Shown here: positions 21,771 to 33,900 of the stretch, in pieces
How positions within the stretch are numbered: the stretch's first letter is position 1
How the letters are laid out: every line of letters begins with the position of its first letter
Source of the DNA: Melieria omissa
Taxonomy: Eukaryota; Arthropoda; Insecta; Diptera; Ulidiidae
Direction of reading: 5' to 3'
NCBI GenBank assembly: GCA_963971225.1
Contig: OZ020268.1
Location: 50,208,404 to 50,272,403, forward strand
Length of the DNA: 64,000 nt
Made by a program: the position numbers and the translations under genes
Notes under the pieces: model-generated
The model's input: the letters and a program-made list of their open reading frames with translations, nothing else
The model's database searches: none
Told to the model about the DNA's origin: nothing

Positions 21771-21832
21771 AGGGCAGTTTGATAAGTCAGTGACTTTTTG
21801 AATAAAATCATTTTTTTCAGCAAAAAAACGTG

Positions 21833-22610
21833 TCATTTCTCAACATGATCTCCTTATAGCTCGATACATTTAGATCGTTTGTGCAGTTATTTTAATCGTT
21901 CCAAATGATAGGTTTTCATCGCCAAATGCAGTCGTTTTTGCTTCAAATCGGCATCAAATCGTCCCAACAGCTCTGCATAATATTTGCCAGTAATCGGTTT
22001 ACCCTCTTGAAGTTAATCTTTGTGAATGACACCGCATGCATCCCAAAACTGTAGCCACGACCTTATTGGCTAACAGTTCCAAATTGCCTTCTTTGGTGCA
22101 TGTTCACCTGGAGAAGTCCACTACTTTGTTCATTGTTCTCTGGTGTGTAGTGGTGGATCCATGCTTCATTCATTCATTCCACTTCATACGAAGTGGCGCA
22201 AAAACTCGTTCGTATTTCGGTTGAGGATCCTCAAACACTCTTTGGAAGTAGTCACGCGTTTGCGCAATTGCAGCACCCATCGCGCAGATAGCTTTTTCAT
22301 GTCCAAACATTTATGCAAAATATGATGTATCCGGTCAGCTGAGATGCCTAGAGCTTCAGCCACCTCACGCTTTTTCATTCTCCGGTCGTACAATATCATT
22401 CCATGGACTTTATAAACCATTTCTGGCGTGACAACCTCTTTTGGACAACCTCAATGTTCGGCGTCTCGACTACAAAGACTTTCAGTAAACAAGTTCCCTA
22501 CCATCAAAATTGATGATACAGAGTCCCCATAGTATTTATCAAGCCTTTCCTTGGTTTCGGTGATGGTTTTTTATGCAAAACAAATTATGTTTTATCAGTC
22601 GAAATTTACA
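21833..22610 (-). pseudogene. Internally deleted, broken mariner transposase
   Basis: Minus-strand blocks in transposase order: FRLIKHN (about 22608), TETKERLDKYYGDSVSS (about 22558-22508), PKEVVTPEMVYKVHGMILYD (about 22450-22390), then the open stretch to 22184 with ADRIHHILHKCLDMKKLSAR and FLRHFV, the lead-in to the first catalytic Asp. After a frame change comes GKYYAELLGRFDADLKQKR (about 21990-21930). The sequence then jumps to SKCIEL.GDHVEK and a stop at 21833-21835, which is the extreme C terminus. The middle and third catalytic regions are missing. The GGCAGTTTGATAAGTCAGT at about 21774-21792 resembles a mariner terminal repeat; the other end was not found. Irritans/mellifera-like by block identity, with low certainty. 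Confidence 0.85.
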
Positions 22611-22686
22611 AAGTTGTCTGCTTTCAATGACTGTCAAATGCAAAGTAAATGATGCACATGCTTAAAATTTGAATGTATCTTACTAA

Positions 22687-23153
22687 AGGCTTGATTACAC
22701 GTAACGAGTCGAGTGACGAGACATCAAAATGGTACTAGGCCGAAAGAATTGGGATAGCGAGCAAAAGCGACGAGTTGTTCAAACGTAAGTATTTTGACAC
22801 GTGGCGAGTCAGTTCGGTTTTACAATGCACAAAATGAACTAAGCAACTCGCGCAATTAAACTCAACCGAGCGAAAATTGGTGTGTGACGCATTGCGCATG
22901 TGACGAGCGATTCCGCATGTGACGAGCGATTCCGCATATGACGAGCGATTCCGCGAATCGCTGCGAAAAAGAGAAAAATGTAACGGTAAAGTAGTGGTCG
23001 CTCGGCTTAGCAAACAAAATGTGATTCTAGTGACTCTCTCGCCACTTTCATCGGTCACTGACTCAATCAGCAACTCGCCTTACTGTTTAGACGAAACGAG
23101 TACTCGTTCGAATTGCTGTCTTCTCACTCTACTCGTTACGTGTAATCAAGCCT
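22687..23153. mobile_element. 467 bp MITE with about 41 bp terminal inverted repeats and TAA target duplication
   Basis: The left end AGGCTTGATTACACGTAACG (22687 on) is matched in inverse at 23134-23153. Similarity extends about 41 bp inward with four to five mismatches. TAA flanks both ends (22684-22686 and 23154-23156). A 3 bp TWA duplication is the habit of PIF/Harbinger transposons, so this is probably a non-autonomous Harbinger-type element. The interior carries many ACGAG/CTCGT motifs, has no transposase and contains a 19 bp triplication. It sits directly beside the mariner relic. Confidence 0.88.
22897..22953 (+). repeat. Three tandem 19 bp units inside the MITE
   Basis: CATGTGACGAGCGATTCCG begins at 22897 and 22916, and once more with one change at 22935. 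It is followed by GCGAATCGC, a short palindrome. Confidence 0.95.
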
Positions 23154-23339
23154 TAAGAGATGGTAGTTGACAGTAGCAGGGTTGCATTTAAAGCTACTTC
23201 ACGTGAAATAAAAAAAGCCACTGACTTCTCAAATTGCCCTCGTAAGTGCACAGTTTAGGATTCTATCAGGACTGCTGCTGGTAGCTCCTCTCCGCTAACC
23301 TCCATCGCTTTCTTTAATTGTAAAGAAAATTGCCTATTG

Positions 23340-23541
23340 CACTTCGGTGGCTGATTGACAGGGGCTTACTGACTAAAACATCAGGGATGAACATCAGGGA
23401 CATAGCCAGATTCATCACGGAATCTTCATGGTTCGAGGCGCGATAAGGGGGAGTAGCGCCATCCACTGTGGTATCACAATGAGCCAAAAGTTGTGCTTAA
23501 GTGAGCTTTTCACATTGAAGGCTGCCACTCCAACCTAACCT
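23340..23541 (+). pseudogene. 3' end of an RNase H-type LINE
   Basis: A short frame with MNIRDIARFITESSWFEAR and a stop (about 23386-23445) resembles the last residues of the LINE at 47084 (NIRDLLSFIHKTKWL). The 3' UTR that follows shares GTGGTATCACAATG and GGCTGCCACT..AACCTAACCTA with the same LINE. The copy therefore runs on the plus strand and ends in a degenerate CCTAA tail at 23531-23542. Upstream boundary uncertain. Confidence 0.65.
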
Positions 23542-23544
23542 ACT

Positions 23545-26090
23545 GACAAAAAGAGTAAACAATATGCAATAATAAAAGTAAAAAAGTTCGATGGAACAAT
23601 CGCAGAGACGACTCGCGGCGATGCTGGGATATTCGAAAGCAACTTGGGTTGATACTAGAATGTTCGAGAAGAACTCGAAGCGATATTGGAATGTTTGAGA
23701 CAAGTTGTGCTACAAAAAACAAATATAAAAGGTAGCCGTGTACAACACAGAAGGAGGAGTTTTGCATTTTGCAACCAGAGGTGCAACACGAAGTAGCAGT
23801 AGCAGAAATAGACAGACTATTGTAGAGCTGCATTGAGGGATTTTAGTGTGTTTTATTGTTGAGTACAATCCAGAGAAACGAAATACGCCTGCGTTGAGGC
23901 AGCAGAACTAATGTTATTTACAATATGCTTAAGTAACAGTAACAATGGCACAATTTGAACTTGTCAGTGTTCAGTCGATCCATTAACACTGGGTCGTCCA
24001 AAAGAATTAAAATCCCCTTTTTTATTTTCCCTGCCTTTAATTATTTTTTGAAGCGAAATTAAATTTAAAAATTATAAATATTCTTAAAATACTTCAACCC
24101 GCATTTTTAAGTATGATTTCGTTTGGAAATTTAAGAAAAGTTGGATTGGACGACTGTTAAGTGTACCAAAGCTAACCCAAATGTGGCGAAATGCATTTTC
24201 TTTCGAATAAACATTTTTCAACGAATTATTATGAAGCAGAACTGAAAAATTAGTCATAACTAGGCAGTCACTAGCAATAAAACAAAATTAAATCAACAAA
24301 TGCATATAAATTATTTTGCATTTTCTTGAGCATTGCAATTTTTTGCTTTACTTGTGTGGTTCCTTTGTTTACCTGTAACTGCAAGTGTCGTTAACTTCTC
24401 TTTAAATATTTTAAAAGTTTTTCAAAGCAAACTTTTTCCAATGTTCTCCAGTTAATGCTGATTTCTTTTTCTTGTTCTTGCTTCCTCTTTCTTTCTCTCT
24501 CACTCTTTCTCTTTTTCGCTTCTTTTCCTTCCTTGCATTACTATTCAACTTTGCTTTGCTTTCATTCAAGTTGCGCGCACTGCCAATTAATTTTTTTCGC
24601 TTTCTTCGCAGTTCGCATTTATTGTCAATAATCAGACAAATAGTCAGCTGCGCCAAGGCTGCTGCCACTGCCAACGTTATCGCCAACACAACCACAGGCC
24701 GCAATAGCCATCAATGTTGCCAACGTAGGTGCAACTTTTCACTTTCCCCTCTTACGCGTACCTCCCCCCAAAGCAGTTCAGCTTATTCTGGTTTTAATTA
24801 ATTTTGCTTAGTTTGGCTTTTGTCGCTGCCAGCACGCGTTCAGCGCTTTCCACACTTTGTTATTGTGGGCTGTGAGTCCTAGCCGGCCGCACTCGTCCCG
24901 CTCGCAACGCGAATGACAATAAACTGCGTTTCTTTTTCAATTACGGCCAACAGCTGCAGCCGCTGCGACTACGTCAACACCTACACACCAACACCAACAA
25001 CAAACAACAGCAGCCATCGTCAACAAGTCAAGCACCTTTGCCTGTCATCGCCTTCGTTCGCCGGTTGCTGTCGTTTTTCATTTTAGCCATACGTCTCCTT
25101 TCTTTCTTCCTTGCTTTGTTTCTGTATTTTCATTTTTTACATTTTCATTTTGTGTTTTATTTTGCCTTTTGTTTTGTGCCACTTTTTTCGCCATGTTTGC
25201 CGGCAGCAAATTCACTTCAATATCCGACTAAGCTGACAATAGAGTTATTTGCACACAGCAAAAACAAGACAGCAACAAAAAATAATAACAGTGACAACAA
25301 TAGCGAAAACAACAACAACAACAATAAGAATAAACCCCAGTCATGCTGCACTGTAGGGGCATGCAATAACAATAACAACAGCAAAATAACCAAAGATGAC
25401 AAGCAAAAAAGTTGATCCATGTCATTGTTTTTGTTTTAGTCTGTCGTTGGTTTTGCTATAATTGTTGTTGTTTTTATTTGTATTATTCCGGCTTCTGTCC
25501 TCATGCTTCCTGCATGCCAACAACAATAACACTTGTAACTTTTTCCACGTATGACACTGCACTCAACATCGACGCCGCCCACTGCTGCGTCCGCTTCCAG
25601 TGTGGCCCTTCCGTATGCTGAGCTATTGCTTTATTCTTCTTCTTGTTCTTGCTTTTGTTTTTGTCAATTGAATCGCATCGGTTGTGCTGCTGTCATTGTA
25701 CCTGCACTATTTTTTTTATTGTTATGCTGTGCAAATTTTTGCTAAAATCGTTGCCGCATCTGCAGGTTTATTCATTCGTCTGTTCGGTTGACTCGTTGTC
25801 ACGCATTTCCCACGCTTCTCAGTTGTACTCTGCTCCGTTTAGCTGACCATTCATCCAGTTGTCTGTCTGCTTATTTGCTCCTGTTGTTGTTGCTGTTGTG
25901 CACTTCCGTTTGCCTGTCACGGCGCCTGCATCATTAACGTCACCGGCACACTTGTGTCAACGATAAATTCACGTATTCAAGCTGAGCGACGCGATTCCAA
26001 TTGCTCTCGTTGATAGTCGTCTCGCATATTCTGTTGTTGTCCACAGGTGTGGAATGAAATTTCGAATATCGAATTTGCGTGAGATACGTG
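23545..26090. other. No gene recognised; pyrimidine- and CAA-rich
   Basis: Contains a TTTC/CTTT-rich block (24465-24560), a TTTTCATTTT-rich block (25070-25195) and an ACAACA run (25260-25390). Several overlapping frames come from this composition. No domain was recognised on either strand. Confidence 0.55.
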
Positions 26091-26099
26091 TCCGTGTAA

Positions 26100-27050
26100 A
26101 ACTTGACTTTAAAGTGGATTTTAAAGGTGAAATTAGGTTAGGGTAGGTCAGGTAATGTGAAGTTTTTAAGTAGAAATTTGGTTAGGTGAGTTGAGGTTAG
26201 GTTAGAGATAATTTAAATTAATATTAACTTAAATTTGTGGTTAGGTTTGAGTTAGTTTAGGTTTATTAATTAATTGTATTTTTGTATTTGGTTATTAGCT
26301 AATTTTAGGTTTGGCTTAACTGATATTTGTGGTTAGGTTTGTGTTGAGTTAGGTTACAATTGATTAAATTTAAATATTACTGAGATTTTGTTCAGAGTTG
26401 ATTGAGGTTTACTGAGATTTGTGGATAGGTTTAAGTTGAGTTCGATTACAATTGATTACAATTTACTACGATTTAAGGTTTTGTTAGAGCTAATTTTAAG
26501 GTTAAGGATTTGATTGACGTTGACCGTGATTTGAGGTTAGGTTAGAGTTGATTTACGTAAATATTAATTGAGATTTGTGGTTAGGTTTGAGTTGATTTAG
26601 ATTACAATTGACTGACGTTAAAGCTGAAAAGGTAATAGTTGTTAAAACTGAACTTAATTGATAGTAATTAATTGAGATTTGTGGTTAGGTTTGAGTTCAT
26701 TTAGGTTAAAGTTGATTAAGGCCACAATTTACTGAGAATTGAGGTTCGGTTAGAGCTAATTTAGGTTACAATTGATTGAGGTTGACTGGGATTTGTAGTT
26801 ACGTTAGAGGTGACTTAAGTTAATATTAACTGAGACTTGTAGTTAAATTAGAGGTGATTTCGATTACAATTGATTAAAACAAAACTTGACTACGGTTTAG
26901 GGTTCGTTTAGAGCTAATTTAGGATATAATTGATTGAAGTTGACTGAGGTTTGTAGTTAAGTTAGAGTTAATTTAGGCAACAATTGACTACAGTTAGAGT
27001 TTACAGGGTAATTGTTGTTAAAATTTAACATTGAACTTATCTAATATTCA
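26100..27050 (+). repeat. Degenerate minisatellite built on GTTAGGTTTGAGTTGATTTA
   Basis: About 950 bp of loosely repeating phrases: TTAGGTTACAATTGATT, TGACTGAGATTTGTGGTTAG and GTTAGAGTTGATTTAGG, with a higher period near 100 bp. G-rich on this strand and almost free of runs of C. No coding sense. Confidence 0.8.
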
Positions 27051-28010
27051 AATTGAGTTTAACTCTAAAATTAATTACTTAAATTAATCATACGGGAATT
27101 GAATGAAACTGAATTTAACTGAACTGAAAGGAGTTAAGTTGAATTGAATGAAATGGATCTTAAATGAATTTAAATAAATTGATTAAATCGATTAGATTTA
27201 ATTAAACTGAGTTTAATTGAACTGAATTAAATTTAATTGACTATAATTTAACATAATTATTATAGTTTAATTTAACATAATTAAATAAAATTAACTAAAT
27301 TGAATAGAATTTACTGCACTTGAATAGGATTGAGTTTTATTAAATTGAATAGATTTTAAATAAATTCAACATTGACCAATTAGCTTGAAAAAAATTCAAC
27401 ATAATTTAATATTATATAACTGAATATAAATTACTGAATTGAAAGAAATTTACTACATCTGAATAGAAATTAATAGAATTTAATATAATCGACTGAATTG
27501 AAAAAAATTAAATACAATTCAATAAAATTGACTGAGTTCAAACTAATTGAATAGAATTGACTGAACTGAATAAAACTGACTGGAATTGAATGAAATTTCA
27601 TATAATTGAATGGAATTGACTGAGTTGAATTTGATAGAAATAAACTAAATTGAACTAAATCGAATAAATTTTTATTAAATTAAAAAAAATTTAACTAAAT
27701 TTAAATTAACTAGAATTAACTAAAATTAATAGAATTAACTAGAGATGAATTCACTTTATTGAATAGAATTAACTAGAATTGAATAGAACTAACTGGAATT
27801 GCATTTAACTGAATAGAATTATTAAAATTTAGTATAATTAAATAATAGAATAGAATTGACTGTATTGAACACAATTAATCTAATTGAATATAATTGACTA
27901 GAAATGAATTTAAATTAATTGAATTTATTTGAATTAATTAATTTATTTAATTGATTTAATTATTTAATTTAATTTAATTGAATTTTAGTGATTTGACTAA
28001 ATAGAAAATA
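27051..28010. repeat. AT-rich low-complexity satellite-like block (TTGAATAGAATTGACTGAA)
   Basis: Nearly 1 kb of variations on GAATTGACTGAATT / TTGAATAGAATT with an internal step near 15-25 bp. It appears to grade out of the preceding minisatellite, with decreasing G content. Together they form about 1.9 kb of continuous repeats. Confidence 0.8.
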
Positions 28011-28014
28011 AATT

Positions 28015-28985
28015 AAATATTTTTGCATTTTATTTGAATTTAAACATTAAACGTTCAATTAAACAATTTTTAAATTTGGTTAAGGTTAGATTCAAATTTA
28101 AGTTAATAATAGTTGAGTTAAGTTTCTCATCAAAGTAAACTCCACTCATAGTCCAATTGTATCCAACTTTCGAATTAACTAACTTTCGCATAAAATTCAT
28201 TTAAAGATAAACTTTAAATATTGAATCTCGTAGTTGCATTTTTTGTGCTTGTCAACTTTGCTTATGCAAAATTAAAAGAATACCACTTGCAATCTTTTGC
28301 CTACTTTTCATTCTGAACTCTGTGAAGCGCATTTGTGCCACTGAAACTCATAATTAATTGGCGAAAATGAGCCGGATAAAGGGCTGCCATATATAAAAAA
28401 AAAAAAAAAATATATATCTGCTTTACATACATATTTACACATAATTGCACAATTTGCGCGGTGTGAAATCCGTGGCGCGCTGCACTGGACGAGTACTTGG
28501 CAGCCTGAGCTCGCCTACCCGATCGATTGTAATAAGCGCTGCATAACGGTAATATATGCAATTTAACGGTAATTTATGGCCGCATAACGCAACTTAAGGC
28601 GTTAACTGACAGTTGCGGCAAAAACGGCCGGAACTGGCAGCTCAAAGAAATAATTGAATGAAAAGGAAATTAAACGAACAGCTGAGCAGGTGAGCGATTG
28701 AGCATGAATGATTTTATTTTTATTTTTTATTTTTCTTTTCTTCAGACTTTAAGTTGGTTACAAACGACTTTTATGTAACCTACAACAAGACCAATGAATT
28801 ATATTAATTACGTAATTAATTGAAGGCAAAATGAGTGAAAATGGTGTAAGGGGACATGTCAGATATATTTTTAGTGGTAAACATTAATGTAAGATCAGTT
28901 TTTCTGTGGTTTATTTAATTTAGGTTTGTCTTAAAACAGTCCTGTTTTCTATAGTTCACCCGTTTTGCTGTTTGAATACTTTCTA
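28015..28985. other. No gene recognised
   Basis: AT-rich, with an A run near 28387-28409 and a short frame (28301-28561, minus) without any signature. Confidence 0.5.
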
Positions 28986-28989
28986 GTTC

Positions 28990-29085
28990 TGCCGTTTTTA
29001 ATGTACAAGTTGACATAAAAGTATAAAAAGGATTAATGTGATCCATATTGGGCTAAGGAAGCTTGTCATACCAATCTAATCAGCC
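28990..29085 (+). repeat. Isolated unit of the 30385-30920 tandem array
   Basis: Contains AAAGTATAAAAAGGATTAA, GATCCATATTGGGCTAAGGA and GCTTGTCATAC. This is the same unit as in the array at 30385-30920, from which it is separated by a 1.27 kb insertion. Confidence 0.75.
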
Positions 29086-30357
29086 ATATACTAATTATAT
29101 AAAAACAAGTGTGACGTTGCTTTTTTGAGCCACAATCAGGCAAAAACCACCGAACCGGTTTAGATGAAATAAGCAGCAAACAATTTTATATGCGGGGGAA
29201 TGGTACATAAGTTATATGAGAGAGGCCACGCCCCCTTATTACACCCACTATGGCAACAAAACTCATCTATGGTATACTTTTGTAAGGCAATATGGGTATC
29301 AAACGATTCAGCGTGTCATTGCGGAAAACATAGGCTATAATATAATAGGCCACGCCCACTTTCCGCGCCAACTAAACTACCGAAACGAAGCTACGGTACA
29401 TGTCCGTAAATCAGCATTAATACCAAATGAGTCCGTGTTTTGTTGATGTTAACATAGGATATATAAGATTGACCACGCCTACCTAATACGCCTTCTCGCC
29501 ACGATCACTATAATAACATATCAGCCGTGATATATTTGTCACAGCAAGATGGGTGTCAAACGATTTAGCGATTCGATAGGGGGAATGGGGTGGGGTTTTT
29601 GACAAGGGGGCGTGGCACCGCCCATACAACTTAAATTTTCAATATGGAATATCTTCGGAATGAGAAATCGGGCAGCATTCAAATTTGGTGCGGTGCGGTG
29701 CGGTGAGCGTTGGACAAGGGGCGTGGCACTTTTCAAGCAACTCAAATGTTTTGAATAACTTTGGAACTACAAATCACACAGTTAAGAGATTTGACACAAA
29801 CTTACGATTTAGATGTGCAATTCGACATGGGGAATGGGGTGGTTATCGGACGAGGGGGCCTGGCACTGCCCATATAACCCAAGTTTTTAATATGAAATAT
29901 CTTCGGAATTAAAAGTCGGCCAGTATTGAAATTTGATATAGCATCATGGCTTAGACATGTCGTTCAAGCGGTTAAATTGTATGGGCGTTGGACAAGGGGC
30001 GTGGCACTAACTCAAATGTTTGTTTGCAAATCACACATCAAGATATTTGACACGTACACGTTCCCTTTGGTGGGTATTGGACCATAGAACCCAAATTTTT
30101 AATGTGGAATATCTTCGGAAAAATAAGTTGGAAAGCTTTGAAGTTTGGTATACTATCATCCCATAGATGTGTCATTCTACTGGCAAAATTTTATGGGCGG
30201 TTTTTTTATACGCGGTATATTTTTTGCGACTGAAATTTTCCGCATAACTTTGGAACTGAAAGTCGCATATCAATGAAACAGGATCACACCCTTCAACTGG
30301 AGGAATTGGGCCCATTGACTTCAAGCTTGCGTGCAAAGCCGCAGGGCCCTACTAGTA
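29085..30357 (+). mobile_element. Possible Helitron-like insertion with GGGGCGTGGC repeats
   Basis: This block interrupts a tandem array. Its left edge reads CATATACTAATTATATAAAA and is soon followed by CACCGAACCGGTTTAGATGA, phrases that resemble the start of insect Helitron-type repeats. Its right edge has a GC-rich GCCGCAGGGCCCTACTAG. An 8-base direct repeat TAATTATA occurs at 29092-29099 and 30358-30365. That would instead suggest a cut-and-paste element, so the class is unresolved. Inside are about five degenerate units with GGGGCGTGGCAC, GAATATCTTCGGAA and AACTTTGGAACT.AAA.TC.CA. No coding sequence. Confidence 0.45.
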
Positions 30358-30384
30358 TAATTATAAAAAATCATCAATTACTCT

Positions 30385-30920
30385 CTAGTTTTTACTTTTC
30401 CAATGAGTAAATGGAACATAAAAAATTTTTACATTTTATAAAAGTACAAAATTGCTATCTTTGATCCATAATGGGTTAAAGGAGCTTGTCATACTAATTT
30501 CCAAACCTAAAAATAAACAAATAAATCAGATCAACTCAAATATCCAAATCTTATTGTTCCTTTTCCATTGCACAATTTTGCACAATTTTGCCATAAATAA
30601 AATGTTTAAATTTAATTAAAGTACAAAATTGATTAATTCGACCCCTAATGGGTTAAGGAAGCGTGCCACATTTATTTCTAGACATAAAAATCATGAAATA
30701 TTTTCTAGTTGTTCCTTTTCCAAAGCACAAATCGGCCATAAAAACAAATTTAAATTTTCATGAAAGTACAAAAAGGGTTTATTTGATTCACAAAAGGTTA
30801 AAGGCGCTTCTCATACTCATTTCTAGACATAAAGTTCAACAAATACTATCTATTTGTTCCCTTTTCAACGCTCAAATCGGCAACACAAACCGGTACAAAA
30901 TGTGTTACTTTTGTCCATAA
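30385..30920 (+). repeat. Degenerate tandem repeat, about 120-130 bp, about 4 copies
   Basis: Each unit has TTTCTAGACATAAA (or a variant), TTGTTCC.TTTCCAA, AAAGTACAAAA and ATCCATAATGGGTTAAAGGA. A further unit lies at 28990-29085. Confidence 0.8.
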
Positions 30921-33900
30921 TGGGTTAAACATTTCATTGATTTGGTTTTCGATCCATTTGAAAGAGTCAAAAATTCTTATGATTTGGTTAAAAACTGGAA
31001 TATAACTCTCGTTTACATACTATTTTCCATAACGGCTACACTCCTTCTGAATTTCACAAACTTATGATCAAAGTATTTTTTCACCATAAGCTCTGTGCAG
31101 CATTTAAAATTATTAAAAAATATTTTTACAAATATATAAAACAGTATTACCTAATAAAAAAACATCAATCACACTATCCATAAATAGACAACAGAAATAC
31201 AGTAGAGAACAGTTCAGTTCATGTATTCTCCGCTAGCTGTCAATTATGGCCAGTCAGAATGTCAGATGAACAGCTGAATCCGTTGCCTGAGCGCCTCAGC
31301 AGCTGCTGTTGTGGCATTGGCAGCCATCAATTATGCAAGGGAAAGGACGTGCGCGCTGTTCAATTAGCAATAATAACAACAAAAATAATGACACAATAAC
31401 AACAAAAACTGTACAGTGATTCCATCACACATGCAAGCAGCCAACGATTTTACATCAAAATGAAATGTGTGAAATGTGTTGGCAACATGATGTGGCGTTG
31501 TTGTAGTCATACTTTTTGTTGTTATTGCATGTTGCTGCTGCTGCTGCTTATCCTTGCCAGGCATATTTATATTAAATAATGTGCTCTTTCTCAAGCAGTA
31601 AAGTGTTTATGTGCACTTAAAGACACACACACACTCGAACAAATTTCCACCTACCACGAAAAAAAAACACTCACTTCGCACACACACACACAGTTAACAG
31701 TAGAGAAATGGTTTTGGGTGAGTTTAAAGTCTCATATCGCAGCTTTCTATGCTTTTCATACATAACGATGTCGTTTTAATTTGGTTTAATGACATTTTTC
31801 CGCATGCAAAGTGTGCTTATGTTTATATGTGTGTGTGTGTGTACCTATGCCTGTAGCCTGAGTGCATTTGTTATTATGTGTATATGCGTGTGAATGTGTG
31901 TGTGTATGTGTAACAAGTCTTAGCGCGCGTCATTCTTAACTTTGTTGAACGATGATAACATAACGTCGACGCCAACATTGCAGTTAGCGATGACGTTGAC
32001 GTCGACGTCGACAAACGACACTTAAGTTGGCCTAAAGTGTTTACCATAATTTTATGAAACGAGAGCAAATGGAAGGGAACATAATTTAAGTGCAGTTTTT
32101 TGCGGTACATGGAAAGAAAGTAAATAAATACAAGTTTAAAGCATAGAAGAAAGCACTGCAAGGATCAGTGTTGAGTTAGAAGAAAGGACTCTAAGTGTAC
32201 TTTTATTTCGAATTTTGATACTGACATATCAAAGATTCATATGTAAGTAGATAGCTTTATTATAATTTTGACTGCGAGCTTTATTATAACTTGGATTGAT
32301 TTTTATTGTTTCTCATTTTGAATAAGTTTAGGGTTTCGTTAAGGTCTTCTAGTGGTGCCACAATGGGTTAACTATGACCTAAATGAGCTCATTAAAGCTA
32401 CCACTTGAACTTCCGAAAACCTTAGCCGCTTTCAAAGCTTCCATTTCTCCTTTCCGAAAGATTTTTCTGTCAAACTACAGTCGAAAAGGGGGATTACACT
32501 TCCTTTATGTCTGTAAAAAGATGACTTAAACCAAAGAAATTTGTGGCTGAACATCAGCAAGTTTCTAATGTTGTTTGTTTCGTGGTTCAACATTAAAGGA
32601 AAAGGAAGCCTTAATTATTTCCTCCTCTAAAAAGAGTCGAACAGTGTTAAAAAAGATTACTACAACCTCTTCCTCTAAGCTGTGACTTTCAAACTTAACA
32701 AAAAGAGTCGAACAGTGTCAGAGAAGATTACTACAGTCTCCTCCTCCAAACTGTGACTTACTAACTTAACGAAAACGACCCTTTTGCTTTGGCAAACCTT
32801 GGAGTAAAAGATGGGTTTTAGTCGGTAAGAATACTATAAAGATCATATCCTATGAAGAATCCTATGAAGTCTTTTCAATTCTTTCGCTAAATACACAAAA
32901 ACTCTTTGACTTTACTTCCATCAATTAATCAAAGTAGTCCAAAACTCAAATGTTGAACTAAAGAACTTCTACAGAACTTTCAGCTCTCTGGAAGGCTTTA
33001 ACCTTCTTCGCGCTTCAATTCAACAAATTTGAGTGCAACCTGCAATAACAACAAAATTCAAACAATTTTTACGAGGCCGTCACATGTTGTTTTCATGGTC
33101 TCGATTACGACTCGATTTTTATGCCAACAACAATGTACTAACCTATGGTATTGTGGACAATTTGTTGACTAACGTTGCAGCCAAACTGTTGCGTAGTTTT
33201 TATGTTGCATTCAGAATGAAATAAAAACAATTTAAGCTCATTTTGATGCATTTAGAGCTATAAAAATGAAGAAAGTGCAGTCAGATTGAATTGAAGAATT
33301 TCTATTGAACAATGCATATCCTTTAGATTAATTCCCTTTTGATTAAGATGCAAAACGTTTAATCAGAAATATTAAAAATCCTCCGCCACGCTCCATTTTT
33401 CAACATGAAGCCACTTCAAAAAACGAACAAAAAAATAGAAGCTTTACAAGCGACATAATCTAAACTATGCGCAATGCATCATTAAACAGTTGGCAACGTT
33501 GTTGCATGCAATTATCCTGAAAGTTGCATGCAAATTTCTTTGCTAATTGGAGCACTTGAAGCCATGGCGAAGCCGCTGCGGAGCGGCAATTTGTGCCAAC
33601 GCTATGTGTGGCTAACAGATATTGTAAGAAGAGAAGAAGAAGACAACGGCAGCAACAACAGCTTAAAGGCAAATTAAACAATTTCGCTGTCGCTGCATAG
33701 TTAGAAAGCGACTGCAGGCAGCCAAGGAGCGCAACGCAACACTGCCTCAAGTGACTGCCGACGCTCCCAGCGATTAAAAGTTGCTAAGCATTTGTGTTGG
33801 GCGCATGGCTGCTTCAGCTTGTCGAAGACAAATGTTGCTGGTTGTTGTTGTTGTTATAACGTTGTGCGCGCGTCGAGCAAAGTGCAAAGTCAAACAGTGT

